Positions 46,089-54,946 of a DNA stretch of 64,000 bases are shown one piece after another. The position numbers and the translations under genes are program-made. Within the stretch, counting starts at the first letter, position 1. Each line of letters starts with the position of its first letter. The notes beneath the pieces are model-generated. The model was given only the letters and a program-made list of their open reading frames with translations. It was not told the origin of the DNA and made no database searches. The stretch covers positions 1 to 64,000 of the forward strand of contig CBDATZ010000017.1 in NCBI GenBank assembly GCA_965199845.1. The letters are read 5' to 3'. Source of the stretch: Ilyomonas sp965199845 (lineage in GTDB: Bacteria; Bacteroidota; Bacteroidia; Chitinophagales; Chitinophagaceae).

Positions 46089-47350
46089 TTGCAGAGTATT
46101 ATTTTTACTTGTTACTTATTACTTTTTTCCTGGCTTATCACCATCATTCCATTCTTTACACGTTCGGGCATTGGCAAATGGTGGCTGATTATTTTATTTA
46201 TTATTAAAATAGCGGCTGGCTTTGCGTATGCAAAATATTTTTCGCTTCCGCAATATATTGCCACAGCTGATACCTGGAAATATTATAACAACAGCCTTAC
46301 CGAAACCGACTGGTTGCTTCGCGATCTGGTTGGTTTTATAAAAGATTTGTTTTATTCTCCTTACCAGCAAAGCGGAAATTTATTTTCCGGTTCTTCATCT
46401 TACTGGAACGATTTAAAAGACAACAGCATCATCAAGTTAATGGCTGTTATGAATGTGTTTACCGGCAAAAGCTATTATACAAATATTATCGTCTTCAATT
46501 TTCTGTATTTGTTTGGTCCCGTTGCTTTATTTCGTATTGCAAAACCATTTCGGAGTAACAACAATAAGTTATGGTTGATTCTCCTCATTTTTTTACTGCC
46601 ATCATTTCTATTTTGGTGCAGCGGCATTCATAAAGATGGGCTTATTTTTTCTGCCATGATGATAAGTATATATTGCTTTTGGCAACAAGTAAATGAACAT
46701 CGTTTTGTATGGAAATATAGCCTGATTATATTGTTTTGCTTTCTTGCATTATTTGCTTTGCGAAACATCATTTTATTACTCTTATTACCGGCTTTACTCG
46801 CACTCTTTTTCAGCGAAAAAAAAACCACGTTATCAATGGCTCATTTTTTCCGGTTTATATGCAAGCGGATTGATTCTGTTTTTTGTTTTGCCACATATAA
46901 CATCAGCACTAAACTTTCCGCAGTACATCATTAATAAACAAAATGAATTTAATGCCTTAACAGGCAATTCTAAAATAGCATTACCCACTTTAAAACCAAC
47001 AGCAGACAGCTTTGCAAAGTTTTTTCCGTATGCAATTGATTTGATATTTTTTCGTCCGCATATCAGCGATATAGCAGGCATTAATTATCTTCTTACTTTC
47101 CTTGAAAATGGTTTTATCATTCTCGTTTTGCTTGCCTGGATATTATGGCATCAGCCTGTAAAAAATATTCCTTCTATATTAGTTTGTCTTCTTTTTTTTA
47201 GTCTTTTCTGTATGGTTACTTTGCGGTTACACAGTTACATTTTCCGGCGCCATAGCCAGGTATAAAAGTATGGTTACATCATTATTTTTTACATTTTTAC
47301 TTTTAACTCTCGATTATCGAAAAATTGGTTTTATAAAAAGGGAAAAATAA
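46089..47350 (+). pseudogene. Polytopic membrane protein gene broken by two single-base homopolymer insertions
   Basis: Three overlapping frames join into one protein of about 420 residues. Frame 1 (from a TTG at 46089) reads to ...LLALFFSEKK and then leaves frame at nine A residues (46816-46824). One A fewer continues as KKPRYQWLIFSGLYASGLIL. The second frame leaves at eight T residues (47192-47199). One T fewer continues as SVWLLCGYTVTFSGAIARYKSM and ends at TAA 47348-47350. It has about nine hydrophobic helices and the motif FWCSGIHKDGLIF. Similar Bacteroidota membrane proteins are uncharacterised. An alternative is a phase-variable gene, and sequencing error is also possible. Confidence 0.7.
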
Positions 47351-47472
47351 TCATTCATATTTTTTCTATTCCTTTGCAAACCGGTTTTACCTATTAAAAG
47401 CAGCTCTATAAAATATAAAAACCGATTATTCAAACCAGGAACAAAATTTTTGTCAGATAAATTCCGAATATT

Positions 47473-49662
47473 ATGTCATTACGATTTCAGGCCATCAATA
47501 ACCTAACCAGCCATTTACAAACACCAATAGAAAAATCGGCTAAGATTACTGCCATCTTTAACGAACACGTATTTACTGTAAAAAAAGCCCGAGAGTTTTT
47601 AAGTGATGAAGCTTATAAAAGCTTATCGGGCAGTATAAAAGGCGGCAAAAAAATTGACCGTTATGTAGCCAACCAGATTGCCAGCGGCATGAGAGCCTGG
47701 GCAGAAGGCATGGGCGTAACACACTACACACACTGGTTTCAGCCCTTGACCGGAACCACTGCTGAAAAACATGATTCTTTTTTTACCATAAAAAGCGATG
47801 GAACACCAATCGAAGAGTTTGATGGCGCTGCCTTAATACAACAGGAACCTGATGCGTCTTCATTTCCGAGCGGCGGTTTGCGGGCTACGTTTGAAGCGCG
47901 TGGTTATACGGCATGGGATCCTTCTTCACCGGCTTTTATTATGGAAATCGGGAATGGCAAAACGCTTTGCATTCCTACGATTTTTGTGTCGTACACAGGC
48001 GAATCTCTCGATTACAAAGCGCCGTTGATGAAGGCTTTGGAATCTTTAAATAAATCGGCTGTTGAAGTTGCCAACTATTTTGATAAGAATATAACCAAAG
48101 TAACGCCCACATTGGGCTGGGAGCAGGAATACTTTGTAATAGATGAAGGTTTGGTAAATGCCCGTCCTGATTTAGTGCAATGCGGTCGCACTGTATTTGG
48201 CGCCGCGCCGGCAAAAGGTCAGCAATTAGAAGACCATTATTTTGGTTCGATACCGGAACGCGTGTATGCGTTTATGCGCGATTTTGAAAGCGAATCTTAC
48301 AAGTTGGGAATTCCTCTGCGCACGCGCCATAACGAAGTAGCGCCGTCACAGTTTGAGTGTGCGCCCATTTTCGAAGAAGTGAACATTGCGGTAGATCATA
48401 ACACGTTGTTGATGGATATTATGACACGTGTGGCTAAGCGTCATAGCCTGGTTGTCTTGCTTCACGAAAAACCATTTGCCGGTATTAACGGCAGCGGCAA
48501 ACATAACAACTGGAGCATGTCAACTGATACAGGTGTAAATTTATTAGCGCCGGGTAAAACGCCAAAGACGAACCTGATGTTCCTTACTTTTTTTGTGAAC
48601 ACTATTAAAGCCGTGCACGATTATGCTGATGTATTGCGTGCTGCCATTGCTTCTGCGCCAAACGACCATCGTTTGGGTGCAAATGAAGCGCCGCCGGCAA
48701 TCATATCTGTATTTATTGGTCAGTATTTAGCAAAGGTTTTGTCTGATATCGAAACCAGAGTCGGGCAAAGATTTGATGAACAGGACGAAGCCATTTTAAA
48801 GCTTGATTTGCACAGAAGTATTCCGGAACTGATGCTGGATAATACAGACAGAAACAGAACATCACCTTTTGCTTTCACTGGTAACAAATTTGAATTTCGC
48901 GCGGTGGGTTCTTCGGCAAATTGTGCCAATGCCATGATTACTTTGAACACCATCATGGCAGAAACTCTAAAGAATTTCAAAGCGGAAGTGGACAGCCTGA
49001 TAGATAAGAATGAGAAGAAGGAAATTGCTATCATGCACACCATTCAGAAATATATTGTAGATAGCAAAAAAGTATTGTTTGAAGGTGATGGCTACAGCGA
49101 AGAATGGACGCAGGAAGCCGAAAAACGCGGGTTACCAAATGTAAGAACCACGCCGCTTGCGTTAGATGCGATGGTTACAGATAAAGCCAAGCAATTGTTC
49201 GAAAGTAACAACGTATATAATCATCTTGAACTGGAAGCGCGCTATGAAATAGAACTGGAAAAATACATTAAAACGGTTCAGATAGAAGCTCGTATTATGG
49301 GTGATTTGGCGATAAATCATATTATTCCAACAACTATCAGTTATCAAAATACTTTGGCAGAAAATATCAAAGGATTGAAAGATGCCGGTTTGCCCGAATC
49401 TGCTTTTGCAAGCCAGTTAGAGGTTTTAAAAGAAGTATCGGAACATACAAACTTTATTTATACTAAAGTAAATGAAATGGTAGAAGCTCGTAAGAACGCC
49501 AATACGATGACCGACAGCCGCGAAAAAGCCATAACTTATTGTGATGAAGTAAAAGGTAAATTTTTTGATGACATTCGTTATCATGTAGATAAGCTGGAGC
49601 ATTTGGTAGATGATGATAAATGGACGTTACCGAAATATCGTGAGTTATTGTTCCTGCGTTAG
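47473..49662 (+). CDS. glnN: Type III glutamine synthetase
   Basis: A 729-residue cytosolic ATP-dependent ligase (glutamate plus ammonia to glutamine). It is the long type III form found in Bacteroidota and cyanobacteria, about 270 residues longer than type I. Characteristic parts are FPSGGLRATFEARGYTAWDP, TLGWEQEYFVIDE, the glutamate-binding RTRHNEVAPSQFECAPIFE and KPFAGINGSGKHNNWSMS, and the C-terminal DEVKGKFFDDIRYHVDKLE. It is single-copy in this window, and regulation by PII is not visible. Its stop codon lies in the left arm of a long inverted repeat. Confidence 0.95.
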   Translation: MSLRFQAINNLTSHLQTPIEKSAKITAIFNEHVFTVKKAREFLSDEAYKSLSGSIKGGKKIDRYVANQIASGMRAWAEGMGVTHYTHWFQPLTGTTAEKHDSFFTIKSDGTPIEEFDGAALIQQEPDASSFPSGGLRATFEARGYTAWDPSSPAFIMEIGNGKTLCIPTIFVSYTGESLDYKAPLMKALESLNKSAVEVANYFDKNITKVTPTLGWEQEYFVIDEGLVNARPDLVQCGRTVFGAAPAKGQQLEDHYFGSIPERVYAFMRDFESESYKLGIPLRTRHNEVAPSQFECAPIFEEVNIAVDHNTLLMDIMTRVAKRHSLVVLLHEKPFAGINGSGKHNNWSMSTDTGVNLLAPGKTPKTNLMFLTFFVNTIKAVHDYADVLRAAIASAPNDHRLGANEAPPAIISVFIGQYLAKVLSDIETRVGQRFDEQDEAILKLDLHRSIPELMLDNTDRNRTSPFAFTGNKFEFRAVGSSANCANAMITLNTIMAETLKNFKAEVDSLIDKNEKKEIAIMHTIQKYIVDSKKVLFEGDGYSEEWTQEAEKRGLPNVRTTPLALDAMVTDKAKQLFESNNVYNHLELEARYEIELEKYIKTVQIEARIMGDLAINHIIPTTISYQNTLAENIKGLKDAGLPESAFASQLEVLKEVSEHTNFIYTKVNEMVEARKNANTMTDSREKAITYCDEVKGKFFDDIRYHVDKLEHLVDDDKWTLPKYRELLFLR

Positions 49663-49834
49663 AACACGGATGACATGGATTTCATGCACGGATAATTCAG
49701 ATGTAATGTTTAATAAATAGAGTTTTATATTGTTCTATAAATAAAAAGATCCCGAGTCTCAAAAGGTTCGGGATCTTTTTATAACTACATTATTTAAAAA
49801 TCCGTGCATGAAATCCATGTCATCCGTGTTCTAA
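49659..49834. repeat. 35-bp perfect inverted repeat enclosing a terminator hairpin
   Basis: The left arm at 49659-49693 and the right arm at 49800-49834 are exact reverse complements over 35 bases, separated by 106 bases. The arms read like ACACGGATGACATGG with ATGCACGGAT. The left arm begins inside the TAG of glnN and the right arm contains the TAG of the convergent aroE. A smaller terminator hairpin lies in the middle. Nothing codes in between. Confidence 0.85.
49741..49782. terminator. Bidirectional terminator between glnN and aroE
   Basis: A 15-bp perfect stem (49741-49755 with 49768-49782, 12-nt loop) with A/T runs at both ends sits inside the larger inverted repeat. It can terminate both converging genes. 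Confidence 0.85.
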
Positions 49835-50572
49835 ACTTCATTCCAGATTTTCCAATTTTCTTCTGCCTGTATTGTCAGCATATCATAACCATTTTGAATG
49901 GTTGCACCTTTTTCTTCACCCAAAGCTAAAAACTTTGTCAGCGGTGGATTGTAAACCAAGTCGAACAAGTAATGTTCCGGTGTAAGAAACTGATAAGGCA
50001 GGTTCGGCGCTTCTTCTATTTTCGGATACGTTCCCAGCGGCGTACAATTAATAATCACACTATATGTTTTGTATAACATCTTCATTTATGTCTTCATAAG
50101 AAATCATAGTATCAGAAGTTCCTGCGCGCGATACAATTTTGTAATCAATTCCTAATTTTTTCAATACAAACTCAACGGCTGCCGACGCACCGCCGCTGCC
50201 CAAAACCAAAGCCTGTTTGTGATGTGGCTTCAAATGCGTTACAAATGATTTTTCAAATCCCACAACATCTGTATTAAATCCATACAATTTTCCGTCTCTG
50301 AACCTGATACAATTGCAGGCGCCCATTTCTTTCACATCATCAGTTGCAGATGCAAGAAAGGGAAGCACTTGTTTTTTATATGGAATGGTTACGGCAAGTC
50401 CTTTTACGTTCGGTGCCGCTTTTAGTAAATTTGGCAAACGATCAATGGATTCGATTGGAAAATTTAAAAATATTGCATCAGAAATATACTCATCCAGAAA
50501 CTTTTGCGTAAAATATTTCTGCGAGAAAGAATGGGAAAGAGGAAAACCAATAATACCAAATGTACGAGCCAT
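49831..50572 (-). pseudogene. aroE: Shikimate dehydrogenase gene with a one-base frameshift
   Basis: The N-terminal frame (50572 to 50060) has the shikimate-binding GIIGFPLSHSFSQKYF, the lysine in VTIPYKKQVLPF, the NADP site VLGSGGASAAVEFV and AVTIPYK. It stops after DVIQNI. The C-terminal frame (to 49831) begins with TYSVIINCTPLGTYP and contains the expected NGYDMLTIQAEENWKIW. Removing one A from the CAAAAC tract near 50067-50070 joins them as DVIQ-TYSVIIN, giving a protein of about 247 residues, the normal length. The reaction reduces 3-dehydroshikimate to shikimate with NADPH for aromatic amino acids. Its ATG overlaps the comA-like stop, so both are in one operon. Confidence 0.85.
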
Positions 50573-51351
50573 TACATTTTTTGCTTTGTTTCTGCATCAA
50601 GATACAAATGAAACGTATCGCCACGCAAACCAATACGCATGGTTTCCAGCGGAATCATTTCGGAAGGCGCAATATTTCCCAGGTTCACATTACAACCTAA
50701 CAATTCCAAGAAATAAAGCTGTTGTTCTTTTTGCGGCGCTTCCCACAATATTTTTTCACCCGGAATCTGGGTTAAAATTTCATTTACCAAACCTTGTCGC
50801 ACTTCGCCGCTGCCACGGTAAATGCCTACATTGCCACTTTCGCGCGCTTCTGCAATTACGTAAGTAGAACCGGCTTCCAGCTCGGCTTTCATCAGTTCAA
50901 TCCATTTGTATGGCGCAATAATATTGGCTGCATCTTTACTTCCCACTTCACTCAATACCGTTCCATATTTGGTTAGCTTTTCAATATAGCCGCATTTTTC
51001 TGCGTGAGGAATGGTAATTGAGCCATCGCTCACTTCCATATAGCTAATGCCATAATCTTTACAAACCGCGATGTAATCTTCAATCTGGTTACGTATTAAA
51101 AACGCTTCAAACAAGGTTCCGCCAAAATAAACCGGAATGTTATACGACTGGTACACTTCAATTTTATCGCGCAGGTTTGGCGTTACAAAAGAAGTTCCAA
51201 AGCCAAGTTTAACAATATCAACATACGGATGCGAAATACTCATAAAATTTTTCGCGTCATTCAGGCTCAGCCCTTTATCCATTACCATGGTAATACCGTT
51301 CGTGCGTGGCTGCTGTGTGCGTTCTGGTATCTGAAGAAGATTAAAATTCAT
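50572..51351 (-). CDS. comA: Phosphosulfolactate synthase (ComA family)
   Basis: A 259-residue TIM-barrel enzyme that joins phosphoenolpyruvate and sulfite to give phosphosulfolactate. I start it at the ATG at 51351 (MNFNLLQIPERTQQPRTNG), because the promoter at 51372-51400 lies inside the longer frame. Family features are PRTNGITMVMDKGLSLNDA, DIVKLGFGTSFVTPNL, FGGTLFEAFLIRNQ, SYMEVSDGSITIP and YVIAEARESGNVGIYRG. The pathway is best known for coenzyme M in methanogens; in bacteria the product can lead to sulfolactate or cysteate. Its stop overlaps the start of aroE by one base. Confidence 0.9.
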   Translation of the reverse strand: MNFNLLQIPERTQQPRTNGITMVMDKGLSLNDAKNFMSISHPYVDIVKLGFGTSFVTPNLRDKIEVYQSYNIPVYFGGTLFEAFLIRNQIEDYIAVCKDYGISYMEVSDGSITIPHAEKCGYIEKLTKYGTVLSEVGSKDAANIIAPYKWIELMKAELEAGSTYVIAEARESGNVGIYRGSGEVRQGLVNEILTQIPGEKILWEAPQKEQQLYFLELLGCNVNLGNIAPSEMIPLETMRIGLRGDTFHLYLDAETKQKM

Positions 51352-51371
51352 TCGAAGTTGTTTAGCAGCGG

Positions 51372-51400
51372 CAAAAATAATGAACGGCGTGAAAGTGCAA
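51372..51400 (-). promoter_or_regulatory. Bacteroidota-type promoter of the comA-like gene
   Basis: On the minus strand TTG (51398-51400), 18 bases of spacing and TATTTTTG (51372-51379) fit the -33/-7 consensus. The gene start at 51351 gives a leader of about 15 bases, which supports the chosen ATG over the longer frame. Confidence 0.7.
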
Positions 51401-51452
51401 TTTTTTAATCTGTTATAATAAAAGCTGCGAGGTATATTCAAATTTACTTTTG

Positions 51453-51962
51453 CTATAACAAAGCTTTTGTCAACTCAAAATTTTCTTCATCAAAACAAAC
51501 AAAAATCACTTCTTCTATGTTTGTCTCATTTATAAAATGCTTTACGGTTTCTACTGCAATCTTCGCGGCTTCTTTTTTAGGATAACCATACACACCCGTA
51601 CTGATATTAGGAAACGCAATTGATTTGCAATCGTTATCGGAAGCCAGTTGTATTGAATGGCGGTAACAATTTGCCAGCTTTTCCGCTTCGCCGTTTTTAC
51701 CGCCGTGCCACACCGGCCCAACGGTATGAATTACAAATTTAGAAGGCATATTTCCGGCAGATGTAATTACAGCTTCACCGGTTTTACATTTCCCTTGTTT
51801 TGCAACAATTTTTTTGCATTCTTCCAGAATTTGTTTTCCACCCGCCCGGTGAATAGCGCCATCTACACCGCCGCCGCCCAATAACGAAGAGTTAGCTGCG
51901 TTTACAACAGCATCAACCGAAAGCTTTGTAATGTCTCCTTTTATGGCTTTTAAATCATTCAT
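51453..51962 (-). CDS. Macrodomain protein, O-acetyl-ADP-ribose deacetylase type
   Basis: A 169-residue MacroD/YmdB-type macrodomain that removes ADP-ribose-linked acyl groups or mono-ADP-ribose. Ligand-binding motifs are VNAANSSLLGGGGVDGAIHRAGG and FPNISTGVYGYPKKEAA, with the catalytic-region IHTVGPVWHGG. Normal length, cytosolic. Its start overlaps the stop of the RdgB gene by four bases (ATGA), so they are translated together. Confidence 0.92.
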   Translation of the reverse strand: MNDLKAIKGDITKLSVDAVVNAANSSLLGGGGVDGAIHRAGGKQILEECKKIVAKQGKCKTGEAVITSAGNMPSKFVIHTVGPVWHGGKNGEAEKLANCYRHSIQLASDNDCKSIAFPNISTGVYGYPKKEAAKIAVETVKHFINETNIEEVIFVCFDEENFELTKALL

Positions 51963-52546
51963 GATAGCTGGCTTAAAAAATCTATCAGTTTATCTGTTGC
52001 TTTTCTGCGGTGACTAAATACATTTTTTTCGTCCATTGTCATTTCGGCAAATGTTTTATCGCTGCCGTCCGGAACAAAAACCGCATCGTAACCAAAGCCG
52101 CCATCACCACTTCGTTCTTTTGTAATTACGCCTTTGCAGATACCGTCAAACAAATACTGTTGATTATGTAACAGAAGAGAAATAACAGTTCTGAATTGCG
52201 CATTCCGATTTTCTTTATTCAGTAAATTCTTCAACAGCTTATCTATATTGGCTGAAAAATTTTTGTCTTCGCCTGCATAACGTGCACTTTTTACGCCCGG
52301 CTCGCCCAGCAAAACTTCTACTTCCAATCCTGTATCTTCACTAAAACAGTTGCTGTTAGTTAGCTGATGAATGACTCTTGACTTCTCGATTGCATTTTCT
52401 TCCAACGTATCAAACGGCTCGGGAATGTCAATATCAATTCCTGCTTCCTGCAGTGTAATGATACTGTATTGAACGCCGATGATTTTCTTTATTTCTTCTA
52501 CTTTATGTTTGTTATTAGTAGCAAATATGAGCGTGATTGATTGCAT
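51959..52546 (-). CDS. rdgB: Non-canonical purine NTP pyrophosphatase (RdgB/HAM1)
   Basis: A 195-residue enzyme that removes dITP and XTP from the nucleotide pool. I choose the ATG at 52546 (MQSITLIFATNNKHKVEEI), which begins directly at the conserved ATNNxxK motif; 13 upstream codons look like leader. Other family blocks are FSEDTGLEVEVLLGEPGVKS, ARYAGEDK and SGDGGFGYDAVFVPDG followed by FAEMTMDEKNVFSHRRKA. It heads a pair with the macrodomain gene, which overlaps it by four bases. Confidence 0.93.
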   Translation of the reverse strand: MQSITLIFATNNKHKVEEIKKIIGVQYSIITLQEAGIDIDIPEPFDTLEENAIEKSRVIHQLTNSNCFSEDTGLEVEVLLGEPGVKSARYAGEDKNFSANIDKLLKNLLNKENRNAQFRTVISLLLHNQQYLFDGICKGVITKERSGDGGFGYDAVFVPDGSDKTFAEMTMDEKNVFSHRRKATDKLIDFLSQLS

Positions 52547-52632
52547 CAATTTGTTGATTTGATATGAGGAACGAAATTGTATCACTTCTCTCTTTGTGTT
52601 ATTTCTTCACTTCGTGGTTTTGTAGTTCCATT

Positions 52633-53136
52633 TCACTCGAAAATTGTTTTCAAACTCATCCAGAGTTTTGTTTTTTCAAGCTTTGCCTCTTTGCCGTTTC
52701 CTTTCATTTTGCTTAAAGATGCACTGCATAAAAATTTACAGTTACCAAATGCCTGCACTTTATAATCGGGCATCTGGAAAGGAAGCTGTATCAGTTGTGT
52801 TGGAACATCGAACAGCAGGCAGACTCTTGACCCAAACTGTTCTGTTATTTCTTTATAAGAAAAAGGTGTTGCATGGATATTAATAACCGCAACATCCTGT
52901 AAAGAAAGCTGCAAAGCCGTTAGCATATTCGTTAGCAACTGCAAACTTTCATCATCAATATAACGGTTTTGCTTGTCGTTCACTAAAATGGTAACATGCT
53001 TTTCGTTACCACCCAAAAACAAAGCCGGCGCGGCTTCTGCTTTATTTGATGGTTTTGAAGCCGTTACATCATCTGCTATTACCAATGAATTTTTATATAA
53101 ATCGGCAAGCACAAAATCGGGCAAATGAATTTTCAT
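52633..53136 (-). CDS. Conserved hypothetical protein, 167 residues
   Basis: A cytosolic protein with alternating strands and helices: PDFVLADLYKNSLVIADD, then VTILVNDKQNRYIDDESLQL, VAVINIHATPFSYKEI and LPFQMPDYKVQAFGNCKFLC. The C-terminus is basic. No catalytic motif and no family that I can name with confidence. The pattern of a C-terminal KTKLWMSLKTIFE helix recalls small replisome or ribosome-associated accessory proteins, but this is only an impression. It is divergent from ilvE across 60 bases. Confidence 0.7.
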   Translation of the reverse strand: MKIHLPDFVLADLYKNSLVIADDVTASKPSNKAEAAPALFLGGNEKHVTILVNDKQNRYIDDESLQLLTNMLTALQLSLQDVAVINIHATPFSYKEITEQFGSRVCLLFDVPTQLIQLPFQMPDYKVQAFGNCKFLCSASLSKMKGNGKEAKLEKTKLWMSLKTIFE

Positions 53137-53166
53137 TTTCTAACAAATTAAACAAGTCTTGTTTCT

Positions 53167-53174
53167 TACTTTTG
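53167..53174 (+). promoter_or_regulatory. Possible -7 element of ilvE
   Basis: TACTTTTG at 53167-53174 matches TAnnTTTG and lies 22 bases upstream of the ilvE ATG at 53197. No TTG was found at the usual -33 spacing, so this is weaker than the other promoters. Confidence 0.45.
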
Positions 53175-53196
53175 TATTCGCAAACAAATGTAGTGT

Positions 53197-54261
53197 ATGA
53201 TAGCAGCATCAACCTTCCCGGTTACAAAAGTTTCGGAAAGTAAATTGAAAACCACCAGTTTTGAAAAGCTTGTTTTCGGTAAAGATTTTACCGATTATAT
53301 GCTGGAAGCAGATTATAATAATGGTGAATGGACAGATGTAGAAATTAAGCCGTTCGGACCTATTTCTTTTCTCCCGACTATGGCTGCCATTCATTACGGA
53401 CAAGCCATTTTTGAAGGCGCAAAAGCGTATAAACATGCCGATGGAAGCGCTTATATTTTTCGTCCGTATGAGAACCTCAAACGCTTTAATATTTCTGCAA
53501 AGCGTATGCAGATGCCGGAAGTACCGGAAGAAATTTTTGTTGAAGGAATGAGGCAGTTAATAGAACTGGAACGTGACTGGATTCCTGCCAAGCCGGATCA
53601 TTCGCTTTACATTCGCCCGGTAATGTTTGCTACCGAAGAAACCATTGGTGTAAAACCATCGGGCTCTTATAAATTCATGATCTTATTAAGTCCAACCGGT
53701 CCGTATTATGTAACGCCAATGAAAATTTTGGTGGAAGAAACCTATACGCGTGCAGCACCCGGTGGCGTTGGCTTTGCCAAAAACGCCGGTAATTACGCCG
53801 CCAGTTTGCAGGCTGCGCAAAAAGCAAAAGAATTGGGTTACGACCAGGTGTTGTGGACAGATGCTTTTGAACACAAATGGCTGCAGGAAGTAGGAACCAT
53901 GAATGTATTTTTTGTGATTGATAATACAGTCATCACGCCATCACTTGATGAAGGAACCATTTTGCCAGGTATCACCCGCGACAGCGCTATTACTGTTCTT
54001 GGCGATATGGGCTTACACGTAGAAGAAAGAAACATCAGCATTGATGAACTGATAGCTGCTTACGAAGCCGGCAAATATATAGAAGCATTTGGTACCGGAA
54101 CTGCAGCAGTCATTTCTTATATTAAAGAACTTTTGTACAAAGATTATTCAATGTATTTTGATACTGCAAAATGGCGTATTGCTCCCGAATTAAAGAAACA
54201 GCTGGCAGATATAAGAGAAGGGAAAACAGAAGATAAATATGGCTGGTTACTGCCGGTATAA
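53197..54261 (+). CDS. ilvE: Branched-chain amino acid aminotransferase
   Basis: A 354-residue fold-type IV PLP enzyme that interconverts leucine, isoleucine and valine with their 2-oxo acids. The PLP lysine is in VGFAKNAGNYAASLQAAQ. Substrate-side motifs are FGPISFLPTMAAIHYGQAIFEG, SLYIRPVMFATEE and HKWLQEVGTMNVFF, and the cofactor phosphate is held by GTGTAAVISYI. The length (about 350) places it with the class II BCATs of Bacteroidota and fungi. A -7 box precedes it and a repeat element follows. Confidence 0.94.
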   Translation: MIAASTFPVTKVSESKLKTTSFEKLVFGKDFTDYMLEADYNNGEWTDVEIKPFGPISFLPTMAAIHYGQAIFEGAKAYKHADGSAYIFRPYENLKRFNISAKRMQMPEVPEEIFVEGMRQLIELERDWIPAKPDHSLYIRPVMFATEETIGVKPSGSYKFMILLSPTGPYYVTPMKILVEETYTRAAPGGVGFAKNAGNYAASLQAAQKAKELGYDQVLWTDAFEHKWLQEVGTMNVFFVIDNTVITPSLDEGTILPGITRDSAITVLGDMGLHVEERNISIDELIAAYEAGKYIEAFGTGTAAVISYIKELLYKDYSMYFDTAKWRIAPELKKQLADIREGKTEDKYGWLLPV

Positions 54262-54267
54262 TTTATA

Positions 54268-54413
54268 GAACACCGAAGACACGACTTAGATGCACGGATT
54301 GGTAAATTGTATGTAGAATATAGGAGCTATTGTAAGGTTCAATTTTAGTGCAAGTTGTTTTTTGTTTAGAAACTCTTTCAAATCTGTGCATAAAATACGT
54401 GTTTTCTGTGTTC
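54268..54413. repeat. Imperfect inverted repeat related to the glnN/aroE repeat
   Basis: The left arm 54268-54300 and the reverse complement of the right arm 54381-54413 match at 26 of 33 positions. Both arms share GAACAC and ATGCAC with the 35-bp repeat at 49659-49834, so the two are copies of one repeat family. It begins seven bases after the ilvE stop codon. Confidence 0.7.
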
Positions 54414-54448
54414 CGTTTCATTCCTTCACAAAAATTATATTTTTATTC

Positions 54449-54479
54449 TTGGAATTTAAGATATAGGCAGTTACCTTTG
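54449..54479 (+). promoter_or_regulatory. Bacteroidota-type promoter of rpsL
   Basis: TTG at 54449-54451, 20 bases and TACCTTTG at 54472-54479 fit the consensus. The rpsL ATG at 54509 follows after about 30 bases. Confidence 0.75.
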
Positions 54480-54508
54480 CCGTCCTAAAAAAAATTAATT
54501 GGTTTAGA

Positions 54509-54916
54509 ATGCCAACAATACAACAGTTAGTAAGAAAGGGTCGCGAAATCATCAGGGCAAAGAGCAAATCCAGAGCATTGGATGCGTGTCCTCAGCGTCG
54601 GGGCGTTTGTACAAGGGTATATACTACCACTCCAAAAAAACCGAACTCGGCGCTTCGTAAAGTAGCCAAAGTTCGTTTAACCAATAAAATAGAAGTTATC
54701 GCTTACATTCCGGGTGAAGGGCATAATTTGCAGGAACACTCAATCGTTTTGATACGTGGTGGTCGTGTGAAAGATTTACCAGGTGTGCGTTATCATATTG
54801 TTCGTGGTAGTTTAGATACGGCTGGCGTAAAAGACCGCAAACAAAGTCGTTCCAAATACGGCACCAAGAAAGGAAAAGCAGGCGCTCCGGCAGCTCCGGC
54901 AAAAGGAAAAAAATAA
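54509..54916 (+). CDS. rpsL: 30S ribosomal protein S12
   Basis: A 135-residue ribosomal protein of the decoding centre. Conserved loops are complete: TTPKKPNSALRKVAKVRL with the lysine whose mutation gives streptomycin resistance still wild type, and GGRVKDLPGVRYHIVRG. A lysine/alanine-rich tail (GKAGAPAAPAKGKK) extends the C-terminus. It is followed after 30 bases by rpsG. Confidence 0.98.
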   Translation: MPTIQQLVRKGREIIRAKSKSRALDACPQRRGVCTRVYTTTPKKPNSALRKVAKVRLTNKIEVIAYIPGEGHNLQEHSIVLIRGGRVKDLPGVRYHIVRGSLDTAGVKDRKQSRSKYGTKKGKAGAPAAPAKGKK

Positions 54917-54946
54917 TTAATTAAAGCTATTATAATCTCTTTTTAG

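Noticed and set aside
51352..51441. Longer N-terminus of the ComA-like protein
   Set aside because: A canonical promoter at 51372-51400 lies inside it, and the extra residues do not resemble the family.
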